A stretch of 64,000 nt of DNA from Oscillibacter valericigenes Sjm18-20 (GCA_000283575.1 AP012044.1:3782001-3846000); one strand, 5' to 3'; positions 52,508-61,509 are shown, numbered from the stretch's first letter. Numbers and translations: made by a program. The notes: generated from the sequence alone by a model not told the origin.

Positions 52508-54073
52508 ATGTTAAACAATAAATTTGTCACAGCCCATGAGGCGGTGGCAGCTATTCCGGACGGCGCCTATGTGGGTATTGGCGGTTTTTTAGGCATTGGC
52601 TCTGCAGAAGAGATTGACATTGCTCTGGAGGAGCGTTTCCTGACAGAGGGGCATCCGCAGGGTCTAACGTTAATTCACACCGGTGGTGTTGGCGACGGCA
52701 GGGATGCAGGTAACAATCACTTGGCCCACGAAGGCCTTGTGAAGCGGTTGATTGGCGGTCACTTTGCCCGTATCCCCAAGTTAGGACAGATGGTGGAACA
52801 AGAAAAGATTGAGGCTTTTAATATTCCTCAGGGAATCTTGTCACATCTGTATCGAGAAAGCGCCGCAGGGCGCCCTCGCCTGATTACCAAGGTAGGCATG
52901 GGAACGTTTGTGGATCCGGACATAGATGGAGCAAAAGTCAATCGCATTACCTCTGGAACCATGGTAGATAAGGTGCAGATTGATGGCGAAGACTACCTGA
53001 GTTATCATGTGCCCCCGGTTACAGTGGCAATGATTCGCGGTACTAGTGCCGATGAACAAGGAAACATATCCTTTGAAAACGAGCCGCTGACACTCGAGGG
53101 ACTGTCCATCGCCATGGCGGCTAAGAATCACGGCGGTATTGTCATCGTGCAAGTGGAGAGGGTAGTGCGTAAAGGTTCCATTCTTCCGCAAAATGTCCGC
53201 ATTCCCCACATTCTGGTAGATTACATCGTAATCTCTTCTGCCCCGGAAAAATATCATCGTCAGAATTACGGGACATACTTCGATCCGCGTTTTGTCCGCA
53301 ACGACATTATTGTGGACGGTGCCGCAGCGGATGTGCCCATGAGTATCCGCAAAGTGATTGCTCGACGGGCGGCTATGTGTCTGAACCGGAATATGAAGGT
53401 TGTAAATTTTGGCATCGGTGTCCCTGAGACGGTGATTGCGGTGCTTAACGAGGAACGGCAAGACTCCCTGTTCACCCCCATCATTGAGAGCGGTGCCATT
53501 GGAGGTGTGGCTCTGGGTGATATGAACTTTGGCTCCTGTATTTGTCCAGACGCCATCATAGACCAGCCATATATGTTCGATTTTATCGACGGCGGAGGAT
53601 TAGACATGTCCTTTTTGGGGTTAGCGCAATGCGACGAAAAAGGAAACGTAAATGTGTCTCGATTTGGAACGAAGGTGGCTGGATGCGGTGGATTCATTGA
53701 CATTTCCCAGAACGTAAAAAGCATGGTGTTTTGCGGAACATTTACTGCTAAAGGGTTAAAAACCCGCATTTCAGAGCAGGGAAATCTGATCATCGACCAA
53801 GAGGGTGTTTCCAGGAAATTTGTCCGATCTTTGCAGCAGATTACGTTCAGCGGTGAGGTCGCGATGCAAAGCAAAAAGAATATTCTATTTGTCACAGAGC
53901 GCGCTGTTTTAAAGCTGACTCAAAAGGGCCTGATGGTCATGGAAGTTGCGCCAGGTATCGACATAGAACGGGATGTTCTATGCCAGATGGAGTTCCAGCC
54001 ACTTGTCTCCTCGGATTTGAAAAAAATGGATTCTCGAATTTTCAGGAATAAACTAATGAACCTGGCATTTTAA
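52508..54073 (+). CDS. Acyl-CoA:carboxylate CoA-transferase (YdiF/propionate CoA-transferase type)
   Basis: 521 residues, a fusion of the alpha and beta parts of family I CoA-transferases. The N-terminal half has DGAYVGIGGFLGIGSAEEID and IGGHFARIPKLGQMVEQEKI. The C-terminal half has VNFGIGVPETVIAVL and the catalytic Glu in TPIIESGAIGG. It moves CoA between acetyl-CoA (or another acyl-CoA) and a free acid through a glutamyl-CoA thioester. In this cluster it could activate the imported acid, a 3-oxo-acid or 4-hydroxybutyrate. ATG 52508 is nine bases after AAGGG; an ATG at 52499 is too close to that site. Confidence 0.9.
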   Translation: MLNNKFVTAHEAVAAIPDGAYVGIGGFLGIGSAEEIDIALEERFLTEGHPQGLTLIHTGGVGDGRDAGNNHLAHEGLVKRLIGGHFARIPKLGQMVEQEKIEAFNIPQGILSHLYRESAAGRPRLITKVGMGTFVDPDIDGAKVNRITSGTMVDKVQIDGEDYLSYHVPPVTVAMIRGTSADEQGNISFENEPLTLEGLSIAMAAKNHGGIVIVQVERVVRKGSILPQNVRIPHILVDYIVISSAPEKYHRQNYGTYFDPRFVRNDIIVDGAAADVPMSIRKVIARRAAMCLNRNMKVVNFGIGVPETVIAVLNEERQDSLFTPIIESGAIGGVALGDMNFGSCICPDAIIDQPYMFDFIDGGGLDMSFLGLAQCDEKGNVNVSRFGTKVAGCGGFIDISQNVKSMVFCGTFTAKGLKTRISEQGNLIIDQEGVSRKFVRSLQQITFSGEVAMQSKKNILFVTERAVLKLTQKGLMVMEVAPGIDIERDVLCQMEFQPLVSSDLKKMDSRIFRNKLMNLAF

Positions 54074-54106
54074 GCCTAATAAATCAACAGAAGGAGGTGC
54101 TAGGGG

Positions 54107-55129
54107 ATGAGATGTTTAGAGATCACAGGTCCATACCAAATGCGAATTATCGAAAGAGACAGTCCTGTTCCCGGTAAAGGTGAGGCGCTTCTAAAAGTAT
54201 TCTACGGCGGTATCTGTGGAAGCGATTTGGGTCTGTACCGCGGTAGCATGAATGATTATGCCACTTACCCCCGAACCCCCGGCCATGAGATTTCTGCGGA
54301 GATCATTGAAATAGGGCCCAACAATGAGCATTTGAAAAAAGGTATGTTGGTCACCATGAATCCCTACTTTAATTGCGGAGAATGTTATTCCTGCAGACGC
54401 GGATATGTCAATTGCTGCACGGAAAACCAGACTATGGGCCTTGCAAGAGAGGGCGGTTTTGCGGAGTATATAACTATGCCGACGGAGCGTCTTTATGATG
54501 GACGCGGGTTAGGTGCAAAGAGCCTTGCTCTGATAGAGCCATTTTGCATCAGTTATCACGCCGTCAAGCGTGGTAATGTCAAGCCGGGAGATAAAGTCCT
54601 AATCGTTGGCGCGGGAACTATCGGCATGGGAGCTCTGATCACTGCAAAGCAGATAGGCGCCGAGGTGTATGTCTGCAATGTCTCCGAAAAAAAATTGGAG
54701 ATTGCCCAGAAGCTGGGAGCTGACGGAGTGATTTTTAATGACGATAACGCAACTTTCCGTTCTAAAGTAGATGCTCTGACTGATGGAAACGGTTTTGATG
54801 TGACCATTGAAGCCGCCGGACAACCGGCCACAATGCTCAACTGCATCGAGGCTGCTGCTCATCGGGGGCGTGTTGTAGAAGTGGGTATCACGAATAAACC
54901 CACAGAATTAATTTTTAATATTGTAGAAAGGAAGGAGCTGGAGATCTATGGAAGCCGTAATTCGATGAAGGAGGACTTTGTCGAACTCATTGACATGGCG
55001 CGCAGCGGCAAGATTAATTTGGAGGCATTGGTTACTGGAGAATGCTCCATGGAAGAGGCTCCTGCGATATTTGAACGTTTGGATAAAAGAGTTGGATTCA
55101 ATTTAAAAACTCTTATCAAATTTAACTAA
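54107..55129 (+). CDS. Zinc-dependent medium-chain alcohol/polyol dehydrogenase
   Basis: 340 residues. Catalytic zinc ligands are in YGGICGSDLGLY and PGHEISAEI. The structural zinc lobe is CGECYSCRRGYVNCC. The Rossmann motif is VLIVGAGTIGMGALI. The overall pattern is that of sorbitol/threonine dehydrogenases (NAD+, secondary alcohols). It probably oxidises a hydroxyl group of the transported compound or an intermediate. AAGGAGGTG precedes the ATG. The gene lies 33 bp after the CoA-transferase gene and 14 bp before the creatininase-family gene, so all belong to one transcription unit. Confidence 0.9.
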   Translation: MRCLEITGPYQMRIIERDSPVPGKGEALLKVFYGGICGSDLGLYRGSMNDYATYPRTPGHEISAEIIEIGPNNEHLKKGMLVTMNPYFNCGECYSCRRGYVNCCTENQTMGLAREGGFAEYITMPTERLYDGRGLGAKSLALIEPFCISYHAVKRGNVKPGDKVLIVGAGTIGMGALITAKQIGAEVYVCNVSEKKLEIAQKLGADGVIFNDDNATFRSKVDALTDGNGFDVTIEAAGQPATMLNCIEAAAHRGRVVEVGITNKPTELIFNIVERKELEIYGSRNSMKEDFVELIDMARSGKINLEALVTGECSMEEAPAIFERLDKRVGFNLKTLIKFN

Positions 55130-55143
55130 TGGAGGAAACTATC

Positions 55144-56277
55144 ATGTCTAACATTACCGGAAAACTGAATCCTCAAGGCAAGTGGCTGACTACCGAACTC
55201 CCTGAAATCGTTTTTGAGGATACCACCACCGGCCGCCTGAAAAAGCGTATCTGGGATGCGCCCATGTCCGAAATTGACCGTATACTGAAAGATGAGTACG
55301 GAATTCCCACTCCCTCCGGATTCGGCACCGCTGGTACATATATCCAGAACACGCCCCGCTCCAAGGTATGCGAGATGCGCAGAAAGAACGATGTTGTCAT
55401 CGTTCCCATCGGATGCACGGAGAACCATGGTATGCATGCCAATAGTGGACTGGATACTTTCATGGTCAGCCAGATTTGCGAGGCTGTCAAGCGTAAGTCT
55501 ATCAAGGATGGTCGTGAGGTTGCTCTGGCATTCCCGCCTCTGAACTACGGCGGACATCCCTATCACCACGTCGGCATGGCCGGCACCGTAATCATTCCCC
55601 AGCAGACTGTGCAAGAGATGCTGATCTACACAATGCTGGGGCTGTGGGACGACGGATTCCGTAAAATCATCCTGGTGAATAACCATGGCCATCACTGGAT
55701 GATTGAGGCTGCTATTCAGGAATTTTTCAAGCGTTTTCAGCTGCCTGCCTTTGTCACTCTGGTTGATTGGCACCGCGTGGTTCGTGAATTCTTCTATGCA
55801 CACCCGGACCATGATGATTTTGTGACTTCTCAGTTCGTCCATGCCGACGAGTCAGAAACCTCTGTGGGTCTGCTGCTGTTCCCCGAGATGCTGGATATGA
55901 AGAGCGCCGTTGACACCGAGCCCAAGGGCTTGATGCTGGCCGGTCATTATGATACTGCTTGCGACGCATACCGCCGTCCGCACTCTTGGGCGGAGGTTCA
56001 GGGAAACAACGCCATGGAATGTTTCGGTACTCCCGAGGGCGTCGTGGGCTATCCTACCAAGGCGACTGCCGAGAAAGCAAAGCGCCCCATTGCCTGCATC
56101 TGCGAGTATATCACCATGCTGATGGATGAAGTTTTGACTGCCTACCCTGCTGGTAAGGCACCTGAAATGATGACTCTGCGCTCTGACGAGGAGCTGGCTG
56201 ACTGCTTTAAGGAGCCTATGTCTCCGGGTTGGAAGTCCGTTCACGCTCTGAAAAAAATCGGCGTGTTCAACGACTGA
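55144..56277 (+). CDS. Creatininase-family metal-dependent hydrolase
   Basis: 377 residues, longer than creatininase (about 260) through an N-terminal extension. Metal-site motifs are VPIGCTENHGMHANSGLDTF (Glu, His, Asp), NYGGHPYHH, LVNNHGHHWMI and HADESETSVG (Glu). The family includes creatinine amidohydrolase, an enzyme of F420/riboflavin biosynthesis and ring-opening hydrolases acting on cyclic ketones such as inosose derivatives. With two dehydrogenases beside it, hydrolysis of an oxidised cyclic compound is plausible but unproven. ATG 55144 with GGAGGAA upstream; an ATG at 55129 overlaps the dehydrogenase stop and sits on the ribosome binding site. Confidence 0.82.
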   Translation: MSNITGKLNPQGKWLTTELPEIVFEDTTTGRLKKRIWDAPMSEIDRILKDEYGIPTPSGFGTAGTYIQNTPRSKVCEMRRKNDVVIVPIGCTENHGMHANSGLDTFMVSQICEAVKRKSIKDGREVALAFPPLNYGGHPYHHVGMAGTVIIPQQTVQEMLIYTMLGLWDDGFRKIILVNNHGHHWMIEAAIQEFFKRFQLPAFVTLVDWHRVVREFFYAHPDHDDFVTSQFVHADESETSVGLLLFPEMLDMKSAVDTEPKGLMLAGHYDTACDAYRRPHSWAEVQGNNAMECFGTPEGVVGYPTKATAEKAKRPIACICEYITMLMDEVLTAYPAGKAPEMMTLRSDEELADCFKEPMSPGWKSVHALKKIGVFND

Positions 56278-56289
56278 TTCGTCAAACTT

Positions 56290-56322
56290 GGAGACGGGTG
56301 CGCTTTGCACCCGTCTCCATTT
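56290..56322 (+). terminator. Terminator-like hairpin after the hydrolase gene, host site of the intron remnant
   Basis: GGAGACGGGTGC (56290-56301) pairs with GCACCCGTCTCC (56307-56318), followed by ATTTCTG. The T-run is short because the intron sequence begins four bases later. Confidence 0.65.
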
Positions 56323-56325
56323 CTG

Positions 56326-56673
56326 GTATGCCCAGATTGGGCAATAACTTGACCGTGAAAGTCCGTACGCGCTTGCCAGCTCGTCGCATACAAGGCTGAT
56401 TCGTGACAGGAAACTCTGCCTGGCAAGAAGGGATTCAATGCCGTCAAGGCCCCGTGTAACCAGATAAACGGGGCAGCCAGCAGAAGGCAAGACATTCTTT
56501 GATGAGAGCCGTTTCTCCGCGGAGCTTTGGCGGTGCGGGCAGTCTGGATGCCAGAAATGGAGACTGAACATGTGTTGGGACGCCGGCCACAGGCCAGGAC
56601 CGCTGAAACAAGGCATGCCGAACGGCACGTACGGCGTTATGCGGAGACGGGGATCCCCCCTCTCCTGCCCAAT
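56326..56673 (+). ncRNA. Degenerate, ORF-less group II intron (class C type)
   Basis: The 416 bp between the hydrolase and thiolase genes hold an intron-like sequence. The 5' end GTATGCCCAGATTGGG resembles the GUGYGCCC...GGG start of group IIC introns, and GTGAAAGTCC fits domain I. Near the 3' end ATGCCGAACGGCACGTACGG (56615-56634) matches the domain V core. GGAGACGGGGATCCCCCCTC (56643-56662), completed by TCC to 56665, is a domain VI-like hairpin, and CCCAAT would be the 3' end. Group IIC introns insert just behind terminator hairpins, as here. The length of about 350 bp, loss of the outer strand of domain V and lack of a maturase gene make it a probable fossil. Confidence 0.65.
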
Positions 56674-56693
56674 TGTAATTTGAAGGAGTAGTT

Positions 56694-57914
56694 ATGCGAA
56701 AAGTATATATTGTCGGTGGGAAACGAACGGCTATTGGAAAATTTTTGGGTACCCTTTCCACGGTGAAACCCGGCGAGATGACGGCGCAGGTCATTCAGGC
56801 AGTCATAGCCGATACCGACGTGAATCCCGCAAAAATTGATGAGGTTATTATCGCTCATCAGCATTCCGCCGGACAGGGTCCGTCCATTGCGCGCCGCGCC
56901 GAGCTGGAAGCGGGCATTCCCGACTTTGTACCTGCCACCACAATAAACATGCAGTGCGGAAGTAGCTTGAAGGCCGCCATTTTCGGATACAACGCGATTC
57001 AGGCTGGCGAGAACATTGTCTTGTGCGGCGGCGTAGAAAATATGTCTCAGGTACCGTTCATTTTGACTAACAGGGTTCGCAAGGGCGTTAAAATGGGAAA
57101 TACGTCCGTGGATGTGCAGGACTCCCTGTACTGCGACGGACTGATTGATCAGTTCAACGGCTATTTGATGGGCATGACCGCGGAGAATGTGGCGGCCAAG
57201 GAGGGCATCACCCGCGAGGAGCAAGACGAGTTCGCCGTTCGCTCACAGAAACTCGCGCAGAAGGCCATTGAAACCGGACGATTTAAAGACGAGATTGTCC
57301 CTATCCATTATCGTGACCGCCGAGGTAACGAACTGATATTTGACACGGACGAGAGCAATACTCCCGGCACCAATTTTGAAACACTTGCCAAGATGCGTAC
57401 AGCGTTTAAAAAAGTTACCGAGGATGGCACTGTTACTGCCGGTAACGCCTGTCAACTTAACGATGGAGCCGCAGTGCTGCTGCTGGCCTCTGAAGATGCC
57501 GTAAAAGAAAATGGTTGGGAACCCACTGCCGAGATTGTTTCCTCTGCCACTGTGGGAATTGACCCGTCCATTATGGGTTTGGGTCCGGTGAAAGCCGTCA
57601 TCAAAACGCTGGATCAGGCTGGCATGACGTTAAGAGACGTCGAACTGATGGAATTGAACGAAGCCTTTGCCGCACAGTCCCTGGGCTGTATCAAAGAGTG
57701 GTGTGCACACTATCACATGGCAAAGGAAGAAATTTTGGAAAAAACCAATGTTAATGGTGGTGCTATCGCACTGGGTCATCCCGTTGCAGCTTCCGGCTCA
57801 CGTATTATTGTAACATTGATAAACGAAATGAAAAAGCGCAGCATGACTTACGGTGTTGCAGCCCTCTGCGTAGGCGGCGGAATGGGAACGGCGATGCTAA
57901 TTAAAATGTGCTAA
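56694..57914 (+). CDS. Acetyl-CoA C-acetyltransferase (thiolase)
   Basis: 406 residues. Cys88 in TINMQCGSSLKA is the acyl acceptor, His about 362 in NGGAIALGHPVAASG and Cys about 392 in ALCVGGGMG complete the active site. It joins two acetyl-CoA to acetoacetyl-CoA or cleaves 3-oxoacyl-CoA. QHSAGQGPSIARRAELEAGI is a slightly unusual form of the family's QAGxGQNPARQ region. GAAGGAG precedes the ATG. Upstream lies the intron remnant, so it may be expressed by read-through or from an unseen promoter. Downstream comes enoyl-CoA hydratase after 67 bp. Confidence 0.92.
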   Translation: MRKVYIVGGKRTAIGKFLGTLSTVKPGEMTAQVIQAVIADTDVNPAKIDEVIIAHQHSAGQGPSIARRAELEAGIPDFVPATTINMQCGSSLKAAIFGYNAIQAGENIVLCGGVENMSQVPFILTNRVRKGVKMGNTSVDVQDSLYCDGLIDQFNGYLMGMTAENVAAKEGITREEQDEFAVRSQKLAQKAIETGRFKDEIVPIHYRDRRGNELIFDTDESNTPGTNFETLAKMRTAFKKVTEDGTVTAGNACQLNDGAAVLLLASEDAVKENGWEPTAEIVSSATVGIDPSIMGLGPVKAVIKTLDQAGMTLRDVELMELNEAFAAQSLGCIKEWCAHYHMAKEEILEKTNVNGGAIALGHPVAASGSRIIVTLINEMKKRSMTYGVAALCVGGGMGTAMLIKMC

Positions 57915-57981
57915 GAGGACATAAAACAACTATTGCTCTGTTGACGGAGCCTTGAATTATTATAGTAGAAGGAGCTCCATG

Positions 57982-58758
57982 ATGTATCAGACGATTCACT
58001 ATGAAAAAGAAGATGGTCTCGGAATTGCGACCATCAACAGGCCTGAAGTATTAAACGCGCTGAATTCAACGGTCATTGCGGAACTTCAGCAGCTGGTGTT
58101 TGAAATGGAGAACGATTCCGCCTTGCGGGCGGTAATCTTCACCGGCGAGGGCCGCTCTTTTGTAGCCGGCGCGGATATTGCCGAGCAGTGTCCGCTGGAC
58201 CTGGCCGGCGGGCGGGCGTGGAGCCGGAGAGGCTCCGCGCTGTTCCGCAGGATCGAGCGGCTGGAGATTCCCACCATTGCCGCCGTGAACGGTTTTGCCC
58301 TGGGTGGAGGATGCGAGCTGGCAATGGCCTGCGATATCATTCTGGCCTCTGAAAAAGCAAAGTTTGGGCAGCCGGAAGTCACGCTGGGCATTACCCCCGG
58401 TTTTTCCGGGACCCAGCGCCTGGCACGCCGGATTGGCGCAGCGAGGGCCAAGGAACTGATCTTCTCTGGCAGAATGGTCAAGGCAGACGAGGCGAAAGAG
58501 ATGGGCCTTGTAAATGCCGTGTATTCTCCAGAGGCACTGATGGAGTCTGCGGTTGCCATGGCAAAGTCCTTTGCGAAAAGCGCGCCCATTGCCGTGAAAT
58601 ATTCCAAGGCGTGCATTGACAGAGGATTGCAGACGGACATGGATACCGGAATCGCAATTGAAAACGAACTGTTCGCTATGTGCTTTGGGACGGAGGACCA
58701 GAAAGAGGGAATGACCGCTTTTCTGGAGAAGCGCCCGGCACAATTTAAGAATAAATAA
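57982..58758 (+). CDS. Enoyl-CoA hydratase (crotonase)
   Basis: 258 residues, the normal crotonase length. The oxyanion-hole segments are SFVAGADIAEQ and NGFALGGGCELAMACDI. The two catalytic acids are expected in GQPEVTLGITPGFSGTQRLA: Glu in PEV is present, while the second position is Gly in TPGF where many hydratases have Pro-G-x-G and Glu. It hydrates crotonyl-CoA or dehydrates 3-hydroxybutyryl-CoA. ATG 57982 is seven bases after AAGGAG; a neighbouring ATG at 57979 is equally in frame. Its codon use is more GC-rich than that of the thiolase gene before it. Confidence 0.88.
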   Translation: MYQTIHYEKEDGLGIATINRPEVLNALNSTVIAELQQLVFEMENDSALRAVIFTGEGRSFVAGADIAEQCPLDLAGGRAWSRRGSALFRRIERLEIPTIAAVNGFALGGGCELAMACDIILASEKAKFGQPEVTLGITPGFSGTQRLARRIGAARAKELIFSGRMVKADEAKEMGLVNAVYSPEALMESAVAMAKSFAKSAPIAVKYSKACIDRGLQTDMDTGIAIENELFAMCFGTEDQKEGMTAFLEKRPAQFKNK

Positions 58759-58852
58759 GCCCTTCCGGCTGTGAGTTTATCGCGTATTTTCCAGGGTCAC
58801 AGATGGGACTGGGCGAGGGATAACCTCAGTGAATGGAGTTAGGAGTTATTTT

Positions 58853-60340
58853 ATGTCCTTAAAAACAGCGAAAGAGTACATAGAGAGCCTGCGGGGGATG
58901 AAGACGCGGGTGTACATGTTCGGCGAGAAGATCGACAACTGGGTGGACCACCCCATGATCCGGCCCAGCATCAACTGCGTGGCCATGACCTACGGCCTGG
59001 CCCACGACCCGCGGTACGCGGATCTGATGACGGCCACGTCCAGCCTGACGGGCCGCACCATCAACCGCTTCACCCACCTCCACCAGTCCGCCGAGGATCT
59101 TGTGAAGAAGGTGAAAATGCAGCGCCTGCTTGGCCAGAAGACCGCCAGCTGCTTCCAGCGCTGCGTGGGCATGGACGCCTTCAACGCCGTGTTTTCCACG
59201 ACGTTTGAAATCGACGAGGCCCACGGCACCCGCTACCACGAGAACTTCAAGAAGTTCCTCACCATGGTCCAGGACGAGGACCTGACGGTGGACGGGGCCA
59301 TGACGGACCCCAAGGGGGACCGGTCCAAAGCCCCCCACCAGCAGGCGGACCCGGACATGTACCTCCATGTGGTGGAGCGCCGGGAGGACGGGATCGTGGT
59401 CTGCGGTGCCAAGTGCCACCAGACCGGCTCCGTCAACTCCCACTGGCACATCTTCATGCCCACCATCGCCATGGGCCCGGAGGATAGGGACTGGGCTGTG
59501 TCCTTCGCCTGCCCCACCGACGCGGAGGGCATCTACCTCATCTACGGCCGCCAGTCCTGCGACACCCGCAAGCTGGAGGAGAACGCCGACATCGACCTTG
59601 GCAACAAGAAGTTCGGCGGCCAGGAGGCATTGGTGGTGCTGGACCACGTGTTTATTCCCAACGAGTACCTCTTTCTCAACGGCGAATATGAGTTCGCCGG
59701 GATGATGGTGGAGCGGTTCGCCGGATACCACCGCCAGAGCTACGGCGGGTGCAAGGTGGGCGTGGGCGACGTGGTGATCGGGGCGGCGGCGCTGGCCGCC
59801 GAGTACAACGGCGTGGAGAAGGCCTCCGCGGTGAAGGACAAGCTCATCGAGATGACCCATCTCAACGAGACGCTCTACTCCTGCGGCATCGCCTGCTCCT
59901 GCGAGGGCTGCCCGACGAAGGCGGGCAACTACCAGATCGATTTGCTGCTTGCCAACGTGTGCAAGCAGAACGTCACCCGCTTTCCCTATGAGATCGTGCG
60001 CCTTGCCGAGGATGTGGCCGGCGGCGCCATGGTTACTTTGCCCTCCGAAAAGGATTTCAAGTCCGACACAGTGGTGGGCAACAGCGGCGAGACCATCGGC
60101 GAGATCTGCAGCAAATATTTCAAGACCAAGGAGGAGGTCTCCACCGAGGACCGGGCGAGGGTTTTCCGGTTTTTGGAGAACATCTGCCTTGGGTCCGCCG
60201 CCGTGGGCTACCGCACGGAGTCCCTGCACGGCGCGGGTTCGCCCCAGGCCCAGCGCATCATGATCGCCCGGCAGGGAGATTTTCAGGGCAAGAAGGAGCT
60301 GGCGAAAAACATCGCCGGCATTCAAGACGAGAAGAAGTAA
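58853..60340 (+). CDS. abfD: 4-hydroxybutyryl-CoA dehydratase / vinylacetyl-CoA isomerase
   Basis: 495 residues. This FAD and [4Fe-4S] radical enzyme turns 4-hydroxybutyryl-CoA into crotonyl-CoA. The cluster ligands of the Clostridium aminobutyricum enzyme (three Cys, one His) have counterparts here: Cys100 and Cys104 in ASCFQRCVGMDAFNAVFS, His293 and Cys300 in GYHRQSYGGCKVGVGD. MTDPKGDR, HQTGSVNSHWH and FACPTDAEGIYLIYGRQSCD are also conserved. TAGGAG precedes ATG 58853. Together with acyl-CoA dehydrogenase and Etf it forms the late part of the 4-aminobutyrate/succinate route to butyrate. Genes for making 4-hydroxybutyrate (abfH, abfT, sucD) are not adjacent unless the upstream CoA-transferase and dehydrogenase serve. 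Confidence 0.95.
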   Translation: MSLKTAKEYIESLRGMKTRVYMFGEKIDNWVDHPMIRPSINCVAMTYGLAHDPRYADLMTATSSLTGRTINRFTHLHQSAEDLVKKVKMQRLLGQKTASCFQRCVGMDAFNAVFSTTFEIDEAHGTRYHENFKKFLTMVQDEDLTVDGAMTDPKGDRSKAPHQQADPDMYLHVVERREDGIVVCGAKCHQTGSVNSHWHIFMPTIAMGPEDRDWAVSFACPTDAEGIYLIYGRQSCDTRKLEENADIDLGNKKFGGQEALVVLDHVFIPNEYLFLNGEYEFAGMMVERFAGYHRQSYGGCKVGVGDVVIGAAALAAEYNGVEKASAVKDKLIEMTHLNETLYSCGIACSCEGCPTKAGNYQIDLLLANVCKQNVTRFPYEIVRLAEDVAGGAMVTLPSEKDFKSDTVVGNSGETIGEICSKYFKTKEEVSTEDRARVFRFLENICLGSAAVGYRTESLHGAGSPQAQRIMIARQGDFQGKKELAKNIAGIQDEKK

Positions 60341-60358
60341 AAACATAGGAGGATAACC

Positions 60359-61495
60359 ATGGATTTCGAGCTGACCCAAGAGCAGGAGCTGATCCGCAAG
60401 ACGATGAGTGAATTTACGGAACATGAGATCAAGCCCATCGCCGCCGAGACCGACCGCACCTGCGCCTATCCCAAGGGGACCATCGACCAGCTGTTCCGCT
60501 ACGGCATCATGGGCATGAGCGTGCCGAAGGAGTACGGCGGCTCCGGCGCGGACGACCTGTCCGCCGCCCTTGCCATCGAGGAAATCTCCAAAGCCTGCGC
60601 ATCCACCGGCGACATTGTCGCCACCCACAACGGCCTGTGCTGCGGCCCCATCATCCAAAACGGCACCGAAGAACAGAAGCAAAAATACCTGCGCATGCTC
60701 ACCGAAGGCGGCAAGCTGGGTGCTTTCTGCCTCACCGAGCCGGACGCCGGCTCCGATGCCTCCAAGGGCACGACGGTTGCAAAGCTGGAGGGCGACCACT
60801 ACGTCCTCAACGGCTCCAAGATCTTCATCACCAACGGCTACGCCGCCGAGGTGTTCGTGGTCTTCGCCATGACCGACCCCTCCAAGGGGACAAAGGGCAT
60901 CTCCGCCTTCATTGTGGAGAACACCTTTCCCGGTTTCTCCGTTGGAAAGCATGAGGAGAAGATGGGCCTGCACGGCTCCCCCACCGCCGAGATCGTGTTC
61001 ACCGACTGCATCGTGCCGAAAGAGAACCTGCTGGGCAAAGAGGGCAAGGGCTTCAAGATCGCCATGCAGACCTTGGACGGCGGACGCATCGGCATCGCTG
61101 CGCAGTCCTTGGGCCTGGCGGAGGGTGCCATGGAGGAAGCGGTGAATTACACCAAGAGCCGCGTCCAGTTCGGCCGCCCCATCTCCAAATTCCAGAACAC
61201 CCAGTTCCTCTTCGCGGACATGGCCGTGTCCATCGAGGCGGGGAAGCTCCTGACCTATCAGGCTGCCATGCGCAAGACAAAGGGCCAGTCTTTCACCAAG
61301 GAGGCCGCCATGGCCAAGCTGTTCTGCTCCGAGGCCGCCATGCACATCACCACCAAGTCCGTCCAGATGTTTGGCGGTTATGGCTACACAAAGGACTTTC
61401 CCATTGAGCGCATGATGCGCGACGCGAAGATCACCGAGATCTACGAGGGCACCTCCGAGATCCAACGCGTGGTCATTTCCAACCAGATTCTGTAA
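60359..61495 (+). CDS. bcd: Butyryl-CoA dehydrogenase-type acyl-CoA dehydrogenase
   Basis: 378 residues. Family blocks are LTQEQELIRKTMSEFTEHEI, GAFCLTEPDAGSDASKGTT, FGRPISKFQNTQFLFADMAV and MFGGYGYTKDFPIERMMRDA. The catalytic base is Glu about 363 in EIYEGTSEIQR. With EtfAB it reduces crotonyl-CoA to butyryl-CoA, in Clostridia usually by electron bifurcation with ferredoxin reduction. AGGAGGATAACC precedes the ATG, 18 bp after the dehydratase gene. The gene order abfD-bcd-etfB-etfA marks a butyrate pathway unit. Confidence 0.94.
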   Translation: MDFELTQEQELIRKTMSEFTEHEIKPIAAETDRTCAYPKGTIDQLFRYGIMGMSVPKEYGGSGADDLSAALAIEEISKACASTGDIVATHNGLCCGPIIQNGTEEQKQKYLRMLTEGGKLGAFCLTEPDAGSDASKGTTVAKLEGDHYVLNGSKIFITNGYAAEVFVVFAMTDPSKGTKGISAFIVENTFPGFSVGKHEEKMGLHGSPTAEIVFTDCIVPKENLLGKEGKGFKIAMQTLDGGRIGIAAQSLGLAEGAMEEAVNYTKSRVQFGRPISKFQNTQFLFADMAVSIEAGKLLTYQAAMRKTKGQSFTKEAAMAKLFCSEAAMHITTKSVQMFGGYGYTKDFPIERMMRDAKITEIYEGTSEIQRVVISNQIL

Positions 61496-61509
61496 GGAGG
61501 TAGAGAGTC

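Noticed and set aside
58859..61465. An 868-codon open frame on the minus strand opposite abfD and bcd.
   Set aside because: It mirrors two clearly recognised genes, is rich in Leu, Gly, Val and His from reversed GC-biased codons, and has no ribosome binding site or family pattern.
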